Of a stretch of DNA of 64,000 bases, positions 20,849 through 29,905 are shown piece by piece (the stretch's first letter is position 1; each line of letters starts with the position of its first letter). Location of the stretch: the NCBI RefSeq assembly GCF_014897315.1, contig NZ_JABUYL010000012.1, positions 1 to 64,000 of the forward strand. The letters run 5' to 3'. The stretch is from Proteus sp. FME41. Lineage in GTDB: Bacteria; Pseudomonadota; Gammaproteobacteria; Enterobacterales; Enterobacteriaceae. Made by a program: the position numbers and the translations under genes. The notes beneath the pieces were generated by a model that saw only the letters and a list, made by a program, of their open reading frames with translations, was not told the DNA's origin and ran no database searches.

Positions 20849-21331
20849 CTATTATTAATTAATATATTGAAATGAAATCAATTTTAACTAAGTAAAATTG
20901 CTTAATTAAGAGGATTGAAAGTGAGAGTTCTATATAAAATTATAGATAACGTTAAATTAGACAGTTGATTCTCAAGCAATGAATGCGTATGCTAAAAATT
21001 GTCATACGATAAATGAATAAAGATTCGTTACTATTCAAAGATGAACTATAAAATAACCGCTTGTTTGAAAGGGTATTTTCTTTATTAGATTATCTTTTTA
21101 ATAATAGTTAGTAATATAAATTAGTAGGTATTATTTTATTATTATGAGTTTTTATTTGTTTTTTTTAGATGTAAATAGTCACAAATAGCTTATTGATTAG
21201 AGTAATTTTACGCATAGATAAATATACGTAAAATATAATAAAAAAACTGTTAATAACCTGCACTCAATAGTTAATTGATATATTGAATAAAGAAAGAATA
21301 AATTAACAGTAAAATAGATTATGTTATCTTT
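20849..21331. other. Gene-free spacer upstream of the rpoS leader
   Basis: About 480 bases of very AT-rich DNA with no credible ORF. It contains an inverted repeat ATTTTACG (21205-21212) and CGTAAAAT (21227-21234) with a 14-base spacer. The rpoS promoter must lie here or within nlpD; I could not fix a -10/-35 pair with confidence. Confidence 0.5.
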
Positions 21332-21452
21332 TATTTTGTAATTCGTTACAAGGGAAAATCAGTAAACCCGTTGTGTCGTGACACAGCGATAAACTGGTAA
21401 ACAGACCTCAATGTGGGTCGTTTACCTAAATTATCAAGGGTAGGAGCAGCTG
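21332..21452 (+). promoter_or_regulatory. rpoS 5' leader with sRNA target and start-proximal hairpin
   Basis: The stretch TTCGTTACAAGGGAAAATC (21342-21360) and the following GTAAACCCG match the segment of the E. coli rpoS leader that Hfq-dependent sRNAs (DsrA, RprA, ArcZ) pair with. Downstream, TGTGTC/GACACA (21372-21385) makes a short hairpin. GGTAAAC (21396-21402) with GTTTACC (21420-21426), extended by GACC/GGTC, makes a larger one ending 15 bases before AGGAG at 21442-21446. This supports sRNA-controlled translation; the matching sRNAs are not in the window. Confidence 0.75.
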
Positions 21453-22436
21453 ATGAGCCAAAGTACGCTAAGAGTAGACGAGTTATATACAGATGAAATT
21501 GAAGAGAACATGGACGAGTTCGATGAGGTTGCTGCAAAAGAGGCAGAAAATGAGTCTGATGCTCAAGACGAAATTGAACTTATTGAAGGCGTTAATCAGC
21601 GTGCGCTCGATGCAACTCAGCTTTATTTAGGAGAAATTGGTTATTCTCCGTTGCTGACCGCTGAGGAAGAAGTTTTTTTTGCCCGTAGAGCGTTGCGTGG
21701 TGATATTCCTTCAAGACAACGAATGATAGAAAGTAATCTACGTTTAGTTGTTAAGATATCTCGTCGTTATACAAACCGAGGCCTTGCCCTGCTTGATTTA
21801 ATTGAAGAAGGGAATTTAGGACTTATTCGTGCAGTTGAAAAATTCGATCCTGAAAAAGGTTTTCGTTTTTCAACTTATGCGACATGGTGGATACGTCAAA
21901 CCATCGAACGTGCCATTATGAACCAGACTCGTACCATTCGCCTCCCCATTCATATCGTTAAAGAGCTGAATGTTTATTTAAGAACTGCAAGAGAATTAGC
22001 ACACAAACTCGACCATGAGCCGAGTGTTGAAGAAATTGCACAAACGCTTGATAAACCAGTTGAAGATGTCAGTAAGATGTTGCGTTTAAATGAACGTATT
22101 ACCTCTGTTGATACCCCAATCGGGGGGGATTCAGATAAAGCCTTACTTGATATTATCTCTGACGAAAATGAAGAAGGGCCTGAGGCAACAATTCAAAATA
22201 ATAACCTCAAGGAAAATATCATAAAGTGGTTATTTGAATTGAATCCTAAGCAACGTGAGGTTTTAGCACGTCGTTTTGGGTTGTTAGGCTACGAAGCAGA
22301 AACTTTAGAAGATGTCGGTAGAGAGATTGGTCTGACAAGAGAACGAGTTCGCCAAATCCAAGTGGAAGGATTGCGTCGTCTAAAAGACATTCTACAAAGT
22401 CAGGGGTTATGCATTGAAGCACTTTTTAAAGCATAA
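21453..22436 (+). CDS. rpoS: RNA polymerase sigma factor RpoS (sigma-38)
   Basis: A 327-residue stationary-phase and general stress sigma factor. An acidic N-terminal region 1.1 (about 1-50) diverges from E. coli. Region 1.2 begins at [21 protein letters not shown]. Region 2 contains [27 protein letters not shown] and the -10 recognition stretch [18 protein letters not shown]; region 4 holds the -35 recognition helix-turn-helix ([25 protein letters not shown]). The length is close to E. coli (330) and no stop interrupts it. AGGAG lies six bases before the ATG. It is the last gene of the conserved surE-pcm-nlpD-rpoS block, though separated from nlpD by 684 bp. Confidence 0.97.
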   Translation: MSQSTLRVDELYTDEIEENMDEFDEVAAKEAENESDAQDEIELIEGVNQRALDATQLYLGEIGYSPLLTAEEEVFFARRALRGDIPSRQRMIESNLRLVVKISRRYTNRGLALLDLIEEGNLGLIRAVEKFDPEKGFRFSTYATWWIRQTIERAIMNQTRTIRLPIHIVKELNVYLRTARELAHKLDHEPSVEEIAQTLDKPVEDVSKMLRLNERITSVDTPIGGDSDKALLDIISDENEEGPEATIQNNNLKENIIKWLFELNPKQREVLARRFGLLGYEAETLEDVGREIGLTRERVRQIQVEGLRRLKDILQSQGLCIEALFKA

Positions 22437-22485
22437 GCCACTTTCGTTTTCTATTTATTGCTTTAAATGACATATTGTTATTATC

Positions 22486-22520
22486 AAAGCCGGTTAGTGA
22501 GTTTACTAACCGGCTTTTGT
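22486..22520 (+). terminator. rpoS terminator
   Basis: AAAGCCGGTTAGT (22486-22498) pairs perfectly with ACTAACCGGCTTT (22505-22517) around a six-base loop and runs into T-rich sequence. It lies 50 bases after the rpoS stop and upstream of the start chosen for the next gene. Confidence 0.92.
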
Positions 22521-22603
22521 TTATCCAGTATTTTGAACTCAAAAAGATAAAAAAGGGCGTAACATTGAACAGTGTTTGCCTGATAAACATGATAAAGGAA
22601 GAG

Positions 22604-23866
22604 ATGAAAGATTATTTTTTAAGCGTCAAATTAGAGAGTTGCCATTTTGACCAAAATAAAACTTCACCAAAAGGAATGGTGAGATTAATGGCATCAGATA
22701 AAGTTTTTTATCTTAATGAAGATGATTTCACTCATTCTCAAGATTTTCTGAAACGTTTAAAGCCAGGTGATGAACTTAAAATTTGTGCTTGTTTATTGAA
22801 CGATGGTGGTTTTTGGGTGAAGTGGGTTTATCATGAGACCAAAGGAAGGCTTGAGCCAGAAAGAGCCTTCACGCTAACAATAAAACAACAAAAATGGTTA
22901 TTGCTTGCATTTGTTTTAACTGTTATTGGGAGTGGGTGGAGCTACTTTTCACTGTTCTATCTTGATGATGTTAATTTCTTTATCGTTGTTTCCATGGTTA
23001 TTTCATTTGGTGCTGTAATGGCTGGAGTAAGTTATCTCGGAGAAAAAGCCTATCGTTATTTTCAGCGTGTTAGACCTAAGCATAAAAAAATAATAAAAGC
23101 ATTGGATAAAGTGATCGCCAAGCAAGGTATCATTGCGCCTGATGGCGAACAACTGATTATTCCTGAAATAAAAACAAGGCCACTGCCAACGTGTATTATT
23201 CGTAAAAATCCAATTATTCACCTCAAGCAAAGCAAAGTACAACGAGTTCGAGGAAAAATAAAACTTCATCATGTTGATAGAATTAAAATACATTCCCGCA
23301 ATGCTGAGAGTGTGGTAATGCAAATATCTTGTCAGATTGATAAGCACCCTTTTATATTAAATTATAAAGAACGCTTATTTTATTCTGATCATAATTTATT
23401 TCTGGCTGATGGTGATGACGTTGAATTGTTCTTTTGGCAAGCAGAAGATAATAAATCTGGGCCTGTTGTCTTAGGCGTTTATAATCATACCGATAATGGC
23501 GCTTATTCAATATCAGGGCAAATGTATATTGGTCACCAGCGTACATATCGTTTATCACTGTTAATAGTCGCATTAGTCAGTATTTTTATTTTCTCAATGG
23601 TTGCAAGTTTCTCTATTTCTGATGTTTATGATAATGGCAATTATTGGGATAAATGGGATTGGTATTCTATTGGTGATAGCTTTTTAGGAATGGGAATTAT
23701 CTATGGCTTAATCATGAGTGGCATAGCCTTTTTAACTGCCTTGTTTTCAAATCTTTATATTTTGTTATCAGAAAAAGGTCATAGCAGTTATCAAACCTAT
23801 TTTTTACTTCAGCAGCAATGTGTTGAAAGCAAACAACCGCTTTATATTACGGAGCTGCGCCAATGA
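22604..23866 (+). CDS. Membrane protein of unknown function
   Basis: A 420-residue protein that I do not recognise. An N-terminal soluble part (about 1-90) is followed by two adjacent membrane helices (about 95-140), then a soluble middle of roughly 170 residues, then two more helices (about 315-335 and 350-375) and a short tail. The frame is open from 22475, but that would begin inside the rpoS terminator; the ATG at 22604 follows AAAGGAAGAG and is preferred. The stop overlaps the start of the next gene (ATGA), so the pair is cotranscribed and probably works together. It lies in the rpoS-mutS interval, which varies in gene content among enterobacteria. Confidence 0.7.
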   Translation: MKDYFLSVKLESCHFDQNKTSPKGMVRLMASDKVFYLNEDDFTHSQDFLKRLKPGDELKICACLLNDGGFWVKWVYHETKGRLEPERAFTLTIKQQKWLLLAFVLTVIGSGWSYFSLFYLDDVNFFIVVSMVISFGAVMAGVSYLGEKAYRYFQRVRPKHKKIIKALDKVIAKQGIIAPDGEQLIIPEIKTRPLPTCIIRKNPIIHLKQSKVQRVRGKIKLHHVDRIKIHSRNAESVVMQISCQIDKHPFILNYKERLFYSDHNLFLADGDDVELFFWQAEDNKSGPVVLGVYNHTDNGAYSISGQMYIGHQRTYRLSLLIVALVSIFIFSMVASFSISDVYDNGNYWDKWDWYSIGDSFLGMGIIYGLIMSGIAFLTALFSNLYILLSEKGHSSYQTYFLLQQQCVESKQPLYITELRQ

Positions 23867-25017
23867 ATCCTTTTTTCCGTAAGCCTTTTATTATTATCAC
23901 AAGTTTATTTATTTTAAGCTTATTGCTTTTTTATGGCGTACTTTTTCATGGATTCGCCTCTAAGTGGCAATGGAAAAATGAAAACTCTTCTGAATTATCT
24001 TCATACCCTTATTCTCACTATGATTGGCGTAATACTTTTTATGCTTCTAGCGGAATGTTAATTAAAACGGAATCTGATAGTGGGCGATATGATGTAGATA
24101 TTTATGGCAGACTTCACCGCCAAGATAACCAGAGAAAATATACACTGTACTTTTCTGATAAAGAAGGCATACGCTTTGTGTCTCAAGGTCAAGGTAGCTT
24201 TTATAACGCGTATTGTGTTGTTGATAAATGTGTTTTATTTACAGAGCAAGGGCGACAAACTATAAATTTAGCAACGTTTACAGTCGCAGATTTAATCCCT
24301 TGGCAAGAGATTAACGATGGTTATTATCGTTTTCCTTTAGCGCTGATAGGTGGAAAATTACTCTTTTCACAAACAACATCGCAATTAGTATTAGCAGATA
24401 ATAAAACGATACTGACAAGTTTAGATGAAGGTGAAAGTTGGGAATATTCTATTAATACAGAAGATCTGGTGAAGCAATATTACGCTGAAGATTTTGGTGA
24501 GTTTACACAATTTCATTACGCTCTATCCGGTGATTCTCTCATTATTTTTTATAACCATCATTACACAACCAATACGCTAGAAATGACGCTCAATTTAGTG
24601 AATAAAGAAGTGACAAAAACACGCTGGCTTCCTTTACGAGTTAAGGAAGTTGCTCAAAATGACAAAGGTGATATCTATCTTATTGCTCAACACGCTTCTC
24701 GTGATCTTTATTCTGTTGTTAGGCGGCAATCTGATGGAAATTTAAAAACTTTCTATGAAAGTGGTTATAAATATCTCAATGATTTAATGATAAGTAATGA
24801 TGGTTTAATTCTAAATAAAGGTTATAACGATGATAAAGTTACGTTGGCTTTTTCATTTAAAACAAAAGATTATACTTATTATGAGAAAATTACTGACGAT
24901 ATGATGTTTAATCCTGCTTTATCATCATTTATTCGTTTATTTGACAATTATGGTGATGAAGACACTTTATTGTTATTGGGTGAGCGACTGAAATATAGCC
25001 ATGCTTCAATTAATTAA
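23863..25017 (+). CDS. Membrane-anchored protein with an Asp-box, function unknown
   Basis: A 384-residue protein. Residues about 9-30 form a single membrane helix (IIITSLFILSLLLFYGVLF), with the rest predicted outside the cytoplasm. The body is rich in aromatic beta-strand patterns and contains TSLDEGESWEYS, a good match to the Asp-box (S-x-D-x-G-x-x-W) found in beta-propellers such as sialidases and BNR-repeat proteins. A propeller-like periplasmic domain is therefore possible, but only one clear box is seen. Enzymatic function cannot be deduced. It overlaps the upstream membrane-protein gene by four bases. Confidence 0.68.
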   Translation: MNPFFRKPFIIITSLFILSLLLFYGVLFHGFASKWQWKNENSSELSSYPYSHYDWRNTFYASSGMLIKTESDSGRYDVDIYGRLHRQDNQRKYTLYFSDKEGIRFVSQGQGSFYNAYCVVDKCVLFTEQGRQTINLATFTVADLIPWQEINDGYYRFPLALIGGKLLFSQTTSQLVLADNKTILTSLDEGESWEYSINTEDLVKQYYAEDFGEFTQFHYALSGDSLIIFYNHHYTTNTLEMTLNLVNKEVTKTRWLPLRVKEVAQNDKGDIYLIAQHASRDLYSVVRRQSDGNLKTFYESGYKYLNDLMISNDGLILNKGYNDDKVTLAFSFKTKDYTYYEKITDDMMFNPALSSFIRLFDNYGDEDTLLLLGERLKYSHASIN

Positions 25018-25071
25018 CGTTGTATTTATCGCTGATTATCTTCGTTTGAAAAATTAGAAAGAAAGTCATAA

Positions 25072-25108
25072 AAAAGGCTCTGTAAAATCAAACAGAGCCT
25101 TTTTACTA
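25072..25108. terminator. Bidirectional terminator between the unknown pair and mutS
   Basis: AAAAGGCTCTGT (25072-25083) pairs exactly with ACAGAGCCTTTT (25092-25103) around an eight-base loop, with T or A tracts on both flanks. It lies between convergent genes. Confidence 0.9.
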
Positions 25109-25126
25109 TCAGTATTTAGTTTCGGC

Positions 25127-27691
25127 TTATTTTGCCATTTCTTTTAAACGATAGAGTTGTTCTAAGGCTTGTCGAGGTGTTAGTGCATCAGGATCAATTT
25201 TATCTAACGCTAATTCAATAGCAGAAGGCTCGGCTTCTGTTAATAACATCAGTTGTGACGTTTCAACATGACCAGAGCCAGTATGACCTGATAGCATTTC
25301 AAGCTCTTTTAACTTTTGTTTAGCGCGACGGATCACCTCTTTGGGGACACCCGCTAATGACGCCACGGCTAAACCATAGCTTTTACTTGCAGCACCTTCT
25401 TGGACACTATGCATAAAGGCAATTGTGTCACCATGCTCGACAGCATCTAAGTGAATATTTGCTGTACCTTCTAATTTTTCAGGTAATGTGGTTAATTCAA
25501 AATAGTGTGTCGCGAAGAGTGTCATTGCTTTTATACGATTTGCTAAGTTTTCAGCACAAGCCCAAGCCAGAGATAATCCATCATAGGTTGATGTACCCCG
25601 ACCAATTTCATCCATTAACACCAAGCTATTTTCAGTCGCGTTGTGCAAAATGTTAGCTGTTTCGGTCATTTCCACCATAAAGGTAGAGCGACCAGAAGCA
25701 AGATCATCAGAAGCACCCACACGTGTAAAGATACGATCGACTGGGCCAATCAATGCTTTTTCAGCAGGCACAAAGCTACCAATATAAGCAAGTAAAGTAA
25801 TTAATGCAGCTTGGCGCATATAAGTACTTTTACCCCCCATATTAGGACCCGTAATGATCAATAAGCGGCGCTGCGGTGCTAATTGTAATGGGTTTGAAAT
25901 AAAAGGCTCGCTGAGGACTTGTTCAACAACAGGGTGACGTCCCCCTGTGATTTGAATACCTACTTTCTCACTTAATTCTGGACGCGTGTAATTTAATGAT
26001 TCAGCACGCTCTGCAAGGTTAGAAAGAACATCTGTTTCTGCTAAAGCTTCAGCACTAATTTGTAGTGCGGTAAGGTGGGGCAATAGTTTTTCAAAAATCT
26101 CTTCATAGAGCATTTTCTCAATTGCGAGCGCCTTACCTTTAGACGTTAATACTTTGTCTTCATATTCTTTTAATTCAGGAATAATGTAGCGTTCAGCATT
26201 TTTCAATGTTTGGCGACGAACATAGTGCATAGGGACTAAATTACTTTGACCACGGCTAACTTGAATGTAATAGCCATGTACACCATTAAAGCCAACTTTA
26301 AGTGTCTCAATACCCCATTTTTCACGTTCACGGATTTCAAGTTTATCGAGGTAATCACTTGCGCCATCAGCTAATGCTCGCCATTCATCTAATTCAGCAT
26401 GATAACCAGAGGCAATAACACCACCATCACGCACTAATACCGGCGGTGTTTCAACAATCGCATTTTCAAGTAATTCACATAATTCATCAAATTGACTAAT
26501 GCGCTTTTGTAATTCTTTAATGTAAGGCATATCGGCTTGTTCAAGCACTTGATGAATATCGTGATATTGCTGAAAAGCATGGCGCATACGAGAAAGATCA
26601 CGAGGACGTGCTGAGCGTAGTGCTAAACGTGCTAAAACTCGCTCTAAATCACCAATTTGTCGTAAAAAAGGCTGTAATTCAAAATAGAGAGGTTGTAATG
26701 CACTAATTGCATCTTGGCGTTTGGTTAGTTGCTCACGTTGGCGTAAAGGAGAGTGTATCCAACGTTTTAGCATTCGGCTTCCCATAGGGGTAACACAAAG
26801 GTCAAGTATAGATGCCAGTGTGTTATCAGTGCCACCTGTAAGATTTTGAGTTAATTCAAGATTACGGCGAGTTGCTGCATCTAAAATAATCGAATCTTGA
26901 GGGCGTTCCATGGTGATGTTACGAATATGAGGTAATGAAGTCCGCTGTGTATCTTTCACATATTGCAATAAACAGCCTGCGGCACAAAGTGCGAGATGTG
27001 CATTTTCAACACCAAAGCCAGTTAAATCACGAGTACCAAATTGTAGATTTAGCTGTTGCTTTGCTGTTTCTGGCTCAAACTCCCAAATAGGGCGACGACG
27101 CAAGCCTTGCTGGCGTTCAATCAGTGCCATCGACTCAAAAGTTTCTGGATAAAGTAATTCTGCAGGATGTGTACGCTGCAACTCTGCCATCATACTTTCA
27201 CTATCAGGCATTTCAGTGACACGAAAACGCCCTGATGTGATATCTAATGTTGCATAACCAAAAGCGCCATTTTTATCTTGCCAAATAGCGGCTAAAAGGT
27301 TGTCTTGGCGCTCTTCAAGTAAGGCTTCATCAGTGACAGTACCCGGTGTAACAATACGAATAACTTTACGTTCAACAGGGCCTTTACTGGTTGCAGGATC
27401 GCCGATTTGTTCACAAATAGCAGCAGACTCACCTAATTGCACCAATTTAGCGAGGTAGTTTTCAACAGCATGATGAGGAACTCCCGCCATAGGAATAGGT
27501 TGGCCTGCAGACTGACCTCGTTTTGTTAATGAAATATCTAATAAGCGAGAGGCTTTTTTGGCATCATCAAAAAATAGTTCATAAAAGTCACCCATACGAT
27601 AGAACAGTAAGATTTCAGGATGCTCTGCTTTAATTTTAAGATACTGTTGCATCATTGGTGTGTGGGAGTCTAAATGTTGAATGTCAGTCAT
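25127..27691 (-). CDS. mutS: DNA mismatch repair protein MutS
   Basis: An 854-residue mismatch-recognition ATPase. The mismatch-contacting Phe-x-Glu is F36 and E38 in [11 protein letters not shown], with E. coli numbering. Connector, lever and clamp domains follow. The Walker A motif is [14 protein letters not shown] and Walker B is [12 protein letters not shown]. The length is one residue more than E. coli MutS (853) and no frame break is seen, so mismatch repair should be intact. The start ATG has only a weak ribosome-binding site on the minus strand but matches the E. coli N-terminus (HTPMMQQYL). Confidence 0.97.
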   Translation of the reverse strand: MTDIQHLDSHTPMMQQYLKIKAEHPEILLFYRMGDFYELFFDDAKKASRLLDISLTKRGQSAGQPIPMAGVPHHAVENYLAKLVQLGESAAICEQIGDPATSKGPVERKVIRIVTPGTVTDEALLEERQDNLLAAIWQDKNGAFGYATLDITSGRFRVTEMPDSESMMAELQRTHPAELLYPETFESMALIERQQGLRRRPIWEFEPETAKQQLNLQFGTRDLTGFGVENAHLALCAAGCLLQYVKDTQRTSLPHIRNITMERPQDSIILDAATRRNLELTQNLTGGTDNTLASILDLCVTPMGSRMLKRWIHSPLRQREQLTKRQDAISALQPLYFELQPFLRQIGDLERVLARLALRSARPRDLSRMRHAFQQYHDIHQVLEQADMPYIKELQKRISQFDELCELLENAIVETPPVLVRDGGVIASGYHAELDEWRALADGASDYLDKLEIREREKWGIETLKVGFNGVHGYYIQVSRGQSNLVPMHYVRRQTLKNAERYIIPELKEYEDKVLTSKGKALAIEKMLYEEIFEKLLPHLTALQISAEALAETDVLSNLAERAESLNYTRPELSEKVGIQITGGRHPVVEQVLSEPFISNPLQLAPQRRLLIITGPNMGGKSTYMRQAALITLLAYIGSFVPAEKALIGPVDRIFTRVGASDDLASGRSTFMVEMTETANILHNATENSLVLMDEIGRGTSTYDGLSLAWACAENLANRIKAMTLFATHYFELTTLPEKLEGTANIHLDAVEHGDTIAFMHSVQEGAASKSYGLAVASLAGVPKEVIRRAKQKLKELEMLSGHTGSGHVETSQLMLLTEAEPSAIELALDKIDPDALTPRQALEQLYRLKEMAK

Positions 27692-28236
27692 GTTGTTGTC
27701 TGTCTTAACGTATTGAATTTTAATTTATTTGTGAAAATCTGTTGTTACACTGTATATCGTTCTATTTCACAAGAATTGTATGATCATATCACAAGGTTTC
27801 AGTTCATTGTTTTAATTATCTTATAGTCAGCACTAAATAAGATAACACTTATGAGCTAAAAGTAGTCAGCAAAATGAGGCCATGAAACCGAATAGTAAAG
27901 ATAGGGCTGATACAGGTGAAAATACAGGTTTATGTATATTTTGTGGCGCAATAGGCATTAAGATATTTTTCTACCGTTATAGTGGCCCAATTACATAAAC
28001 TTACCCAGTAAAGGATTAGTAATTTTACTCAAACTTCATTGATTGAAGCGAGAGTTAAGTTACAAGAGTTAAAACAGTTATGTCAATTAGGCCGATGCCC
28101 AGCGACAGAGTTAAAAGAAGAAAAACAGCACTGAATTGGTGGCTATTCACAGAGCATTCTGACATAAACTGCTGAATGCAGGCTTAATACGGTTTCATCC
28201 CGAGTTGTTAGCTGCAACTTGAAAGCTATAGGGTAT
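27692..28236. other. 545-bp gap between mutS and rlmF with small-ORF traces
   Basis: The mutS promoter must lie at the left end. A 38-codon ORF (27882-27998, plus strand) has GAGG only two bases before its ATG and encodes a CIFC motif. Another frame (28012-28134) stays open for 40 codons, ends in a helix-like charged tail (LKEEKQH), and lacks a good start. They are in different frames and may be debris of decayed genes. I cannot support either as functional. Confidence 0.4.
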
Positions 28237-29247
28237 ATGGTATCGTACGCGCCAGAAATACCTTTAAGAGAGCCCGTCACGGTGGAAAAAAAGAAAACCT
28301 TCCTGCAGCAGAAAAGCGGCTTGCACCCGCGTAACCGTCATCGCTCGCGCTATGATTTCCCTGCGCTGATCAACAGCTGCCCTGCACTGGAGCCGTTCGT
28401 CAAGCCGAACGCCTGGGGCGACATCTCGGTAGATTTTGCCGATCCTGCGGCGGTTAAAATGCTCAACCGTGCGTTGCTGCAACATTTTTATGGCATCGAA
28501 CACTGGGACATTCCTGCCGGTTATCTGTGCCCGCCGATCCCCGGGCGTGCCGACTATTTACACCATCTGGCCGATTTGCTGGCGACCAGCAACGGCGGTG
28601 AGATCCCTCGCGGTAAAGGCGTGGCGATCCTTGATGTGGGTACTGGCGCCAACTGTATTTATCCGATTATTGGCCTGCGTGAATACGGCTGGCGTTTTAC
28701 CGGTTCGGAGATTGATCCAGTATCGTTCAATACAGCCAATATGATCGTGGAGATGAATCCGACGCTGAGAAACGGCGTGCGTCTGCGTTTGCAAAAACAC
28801 CCCGAATTTATTTTGAACGGCATCATCGGCGTGGCGGAGAAATTTGATGCCACACTGTGTAATCCACCGTTCCACAGCTCTGAACAGGAAGCGCAAGCCA
28901 GCACCCGCCGCAAACTGCACAAGCTGGGTAAAGGCGAGGTAGCTGACACGCCGGTACAGAACTTTGGTGGCAAAAATAAAGAGCTATGGTGTGAAGGCGG
29001 TGAAGAAGCCTTTGTGCGTAAAATGGTAGAGGAGAGCGTTAGCCTGGCGCAAAACTGCCTGTGGTTCACCTCGTTGATTTCTAAAAACACGACCCTGCCT
29101 TCGATTTATCACGCGTTGAAGCTGGTGGGTGTGGCCGAAGTCCGTACTATTGAAATGGCGCAGGGGCAAAAAATCAGTCGCTTCGTGGCCTGGACTTTCC
29201 ACGACGCACAACAGCAGGTCGCCTGGGCGGCAGAACGCTGGCGTTAA
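28237..29247 (+). CDS. rlmF: 23S rRNA (adenine-1618 N6) methyltransferase RlmF
   Basis: A 336-residue SAM-dependent enzyme that methylates A1618 of 23S rRNA. Conserved blocks are KSGLHPRNRHRSRYDF, AGYLCPPIPGRADYLHHLAD, LDVGTGANCIYPIIG (SAM motif I) and the catalytic CNPPF (NPPF motif IV). The start is uncertain: ATG 28237 follows TAGGG, while GTG 28282 would give 321 residues, nearer to E. coli (308). From about 28260 the DNA turns GC-rich, with many codons ending in G or C, unlike all neighbours, and this stops just after the gene. Transfer from a GC-richer enterobacterium is likely. The minus-strand ORFs inside it are shadows of this composition. Confidence 0.92.
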   Translation: MVSYAPEIPLREPVTVEKKKTFLQQKSGLHPRNRHRSRYDFPALINSCPALEPFVKPNAWGDISVDFADPAAVKMLNRALLQHFYGIEHWDIPAGYLCPPIPGRADYLHHLADLLATSNGGEIPRGKGVAILDVGTGANCIYPIIGLREYGWRFTGSEIDPVSFNTANMIVEMNPTLRNGVRLRLQKHPEFILNGIIGVAEKFDATLCNPPFHSSEQEAQASTRRKLHKLGKGEVADTPVQNFGGKNKELWCEGGEEAFVRKMVEESVSLAQNCLWFTSLISKNTTLPSIYHALKLVGVAEVRTIEMAQGQKISRFVAWTFHDAQQQVAWAAERWR

Positions 29248-29254
29248 TTTCCCA

Positions 29255-29278
29255 GGTGTCGGTTATTTAACCGGCACC
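29255..29278 (+). terminator. Stem-loop after rlmF
   Basis: GGTGTCGGTT (29255-29264) pairs with AACCGGCACC (29269-29278), one G-T pair, ATTT loop. It is GC-rich like rlmF and probably came with it. No T tract follows, so it may act as an mRNA end-stabiliser rather than a strong terminator. Confidence 0.55.
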
Positions 29279-29431
29279 GATAAAACTTCGCATTTCCCTT
29301 TCAATTAATTCAAATACATAATTTCTCTATAGCTTAGAAATAAATATATTTCGGTTGAATTTTGTGATCTGTATTGCCACATAAAACAACGATAATAAAA
29401 TGCACTATCGCCAGTTTTAAGTGAGGCTAGC

Positions 29432-29596
29432 ATGAACAAGAATGAATTAACCCAAGCAACAAAGCCAACACGTACTCAACTCATTCGTTCGGTAACAACC
29501 TCTACGGCGATTGAAACAGGGCAGAAGTCTCGTCGCCTTGAAGAAGAGATGAAAGTAAAACGTGAGAAGTTTGGGCATTTGAAACTTGCGATCTAG
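29432..29596 (+). CDS. Small protein, 54 residues, possibly cut short by an amber codon
   Basis: An ORF with a good ribosome-binding site (GAGG at 29423-29426, five bases before the ATG). The product is basic, with a Thr-rich N-terminal half and a charged helical stretch KSRRLEEEMKVKREKFGHLK. After the TAG at 29594-29596 the same frame stays open for 33 more codons to a TAA at 29697-29699 and encodes an amphipathic-looking segment (FIHFILKLITQVLKEGIENS). The amber may thus be a recent nonsense mutation in an 88-residue gene, or the extension may be chance. I do not recognise the family. It stands alone between rlmF and a lipoprotein gene. Confidence 0.55.
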   Translation: MNKNELTQATKPTRTQLIRSVTTSTAIETGQKSRRLEEEMKVKREKFGHLKLAI

Positions 29597-29905
29597 TCTG
29601 CTTTTGAAGCTGACAAATTAAGTGATAGCACCTGCTTTATTCATTTTATATTAAAGCTTATTACCCAAGTGCTAAAAGAAGGTATTGAGAATAGCTAATA
29701 TAGGGTATCTATAAATTATATTAAAAAATATTTATAAATATATTACGTTATAGATAAGTAAATATACGCCATCAATAAACCATTAATACTCTTAAAAAGA
29801 GTATTAATGCGATATGTAAAATTAATTCGATAAATAATAGTCATTAATTATTAAACTCATTATAGTTTATAGCGAGTCGATTACTTAATAATATAATGAG
29901 GGATT
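29597..29905. other. 309-bp AT-rich gap upstream of the DUF3829 lipoprotein
   Basis: The first 100 bases are the open extension beyond the amber codon of the small gene. The rest is AT-rich and holds the 29-nt palindrome at 29781-29809. No further gene is seen. Confidence 0.5.
29781..29809. repeat. Perfect 13-bp inverted repeat
   Basis: CATTAATACTCTT (29781-29793) and AAGAGTATTAATG (29797-29809) are exact complements around an AAA loop. It has no T tract on the plus strand. It lies about 100 bases before the lipoprotein start and could be an operator or a terminator of upstream transcription. Confidence 0.5.

Noticed and set aside
28264-29211. Several long minus-strand open frames inside rlmF (79 to 143 codons)
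   Set aside because: They lie opposite a clear methyltransferase gene, have no family features, and stay open because of its high GC content.
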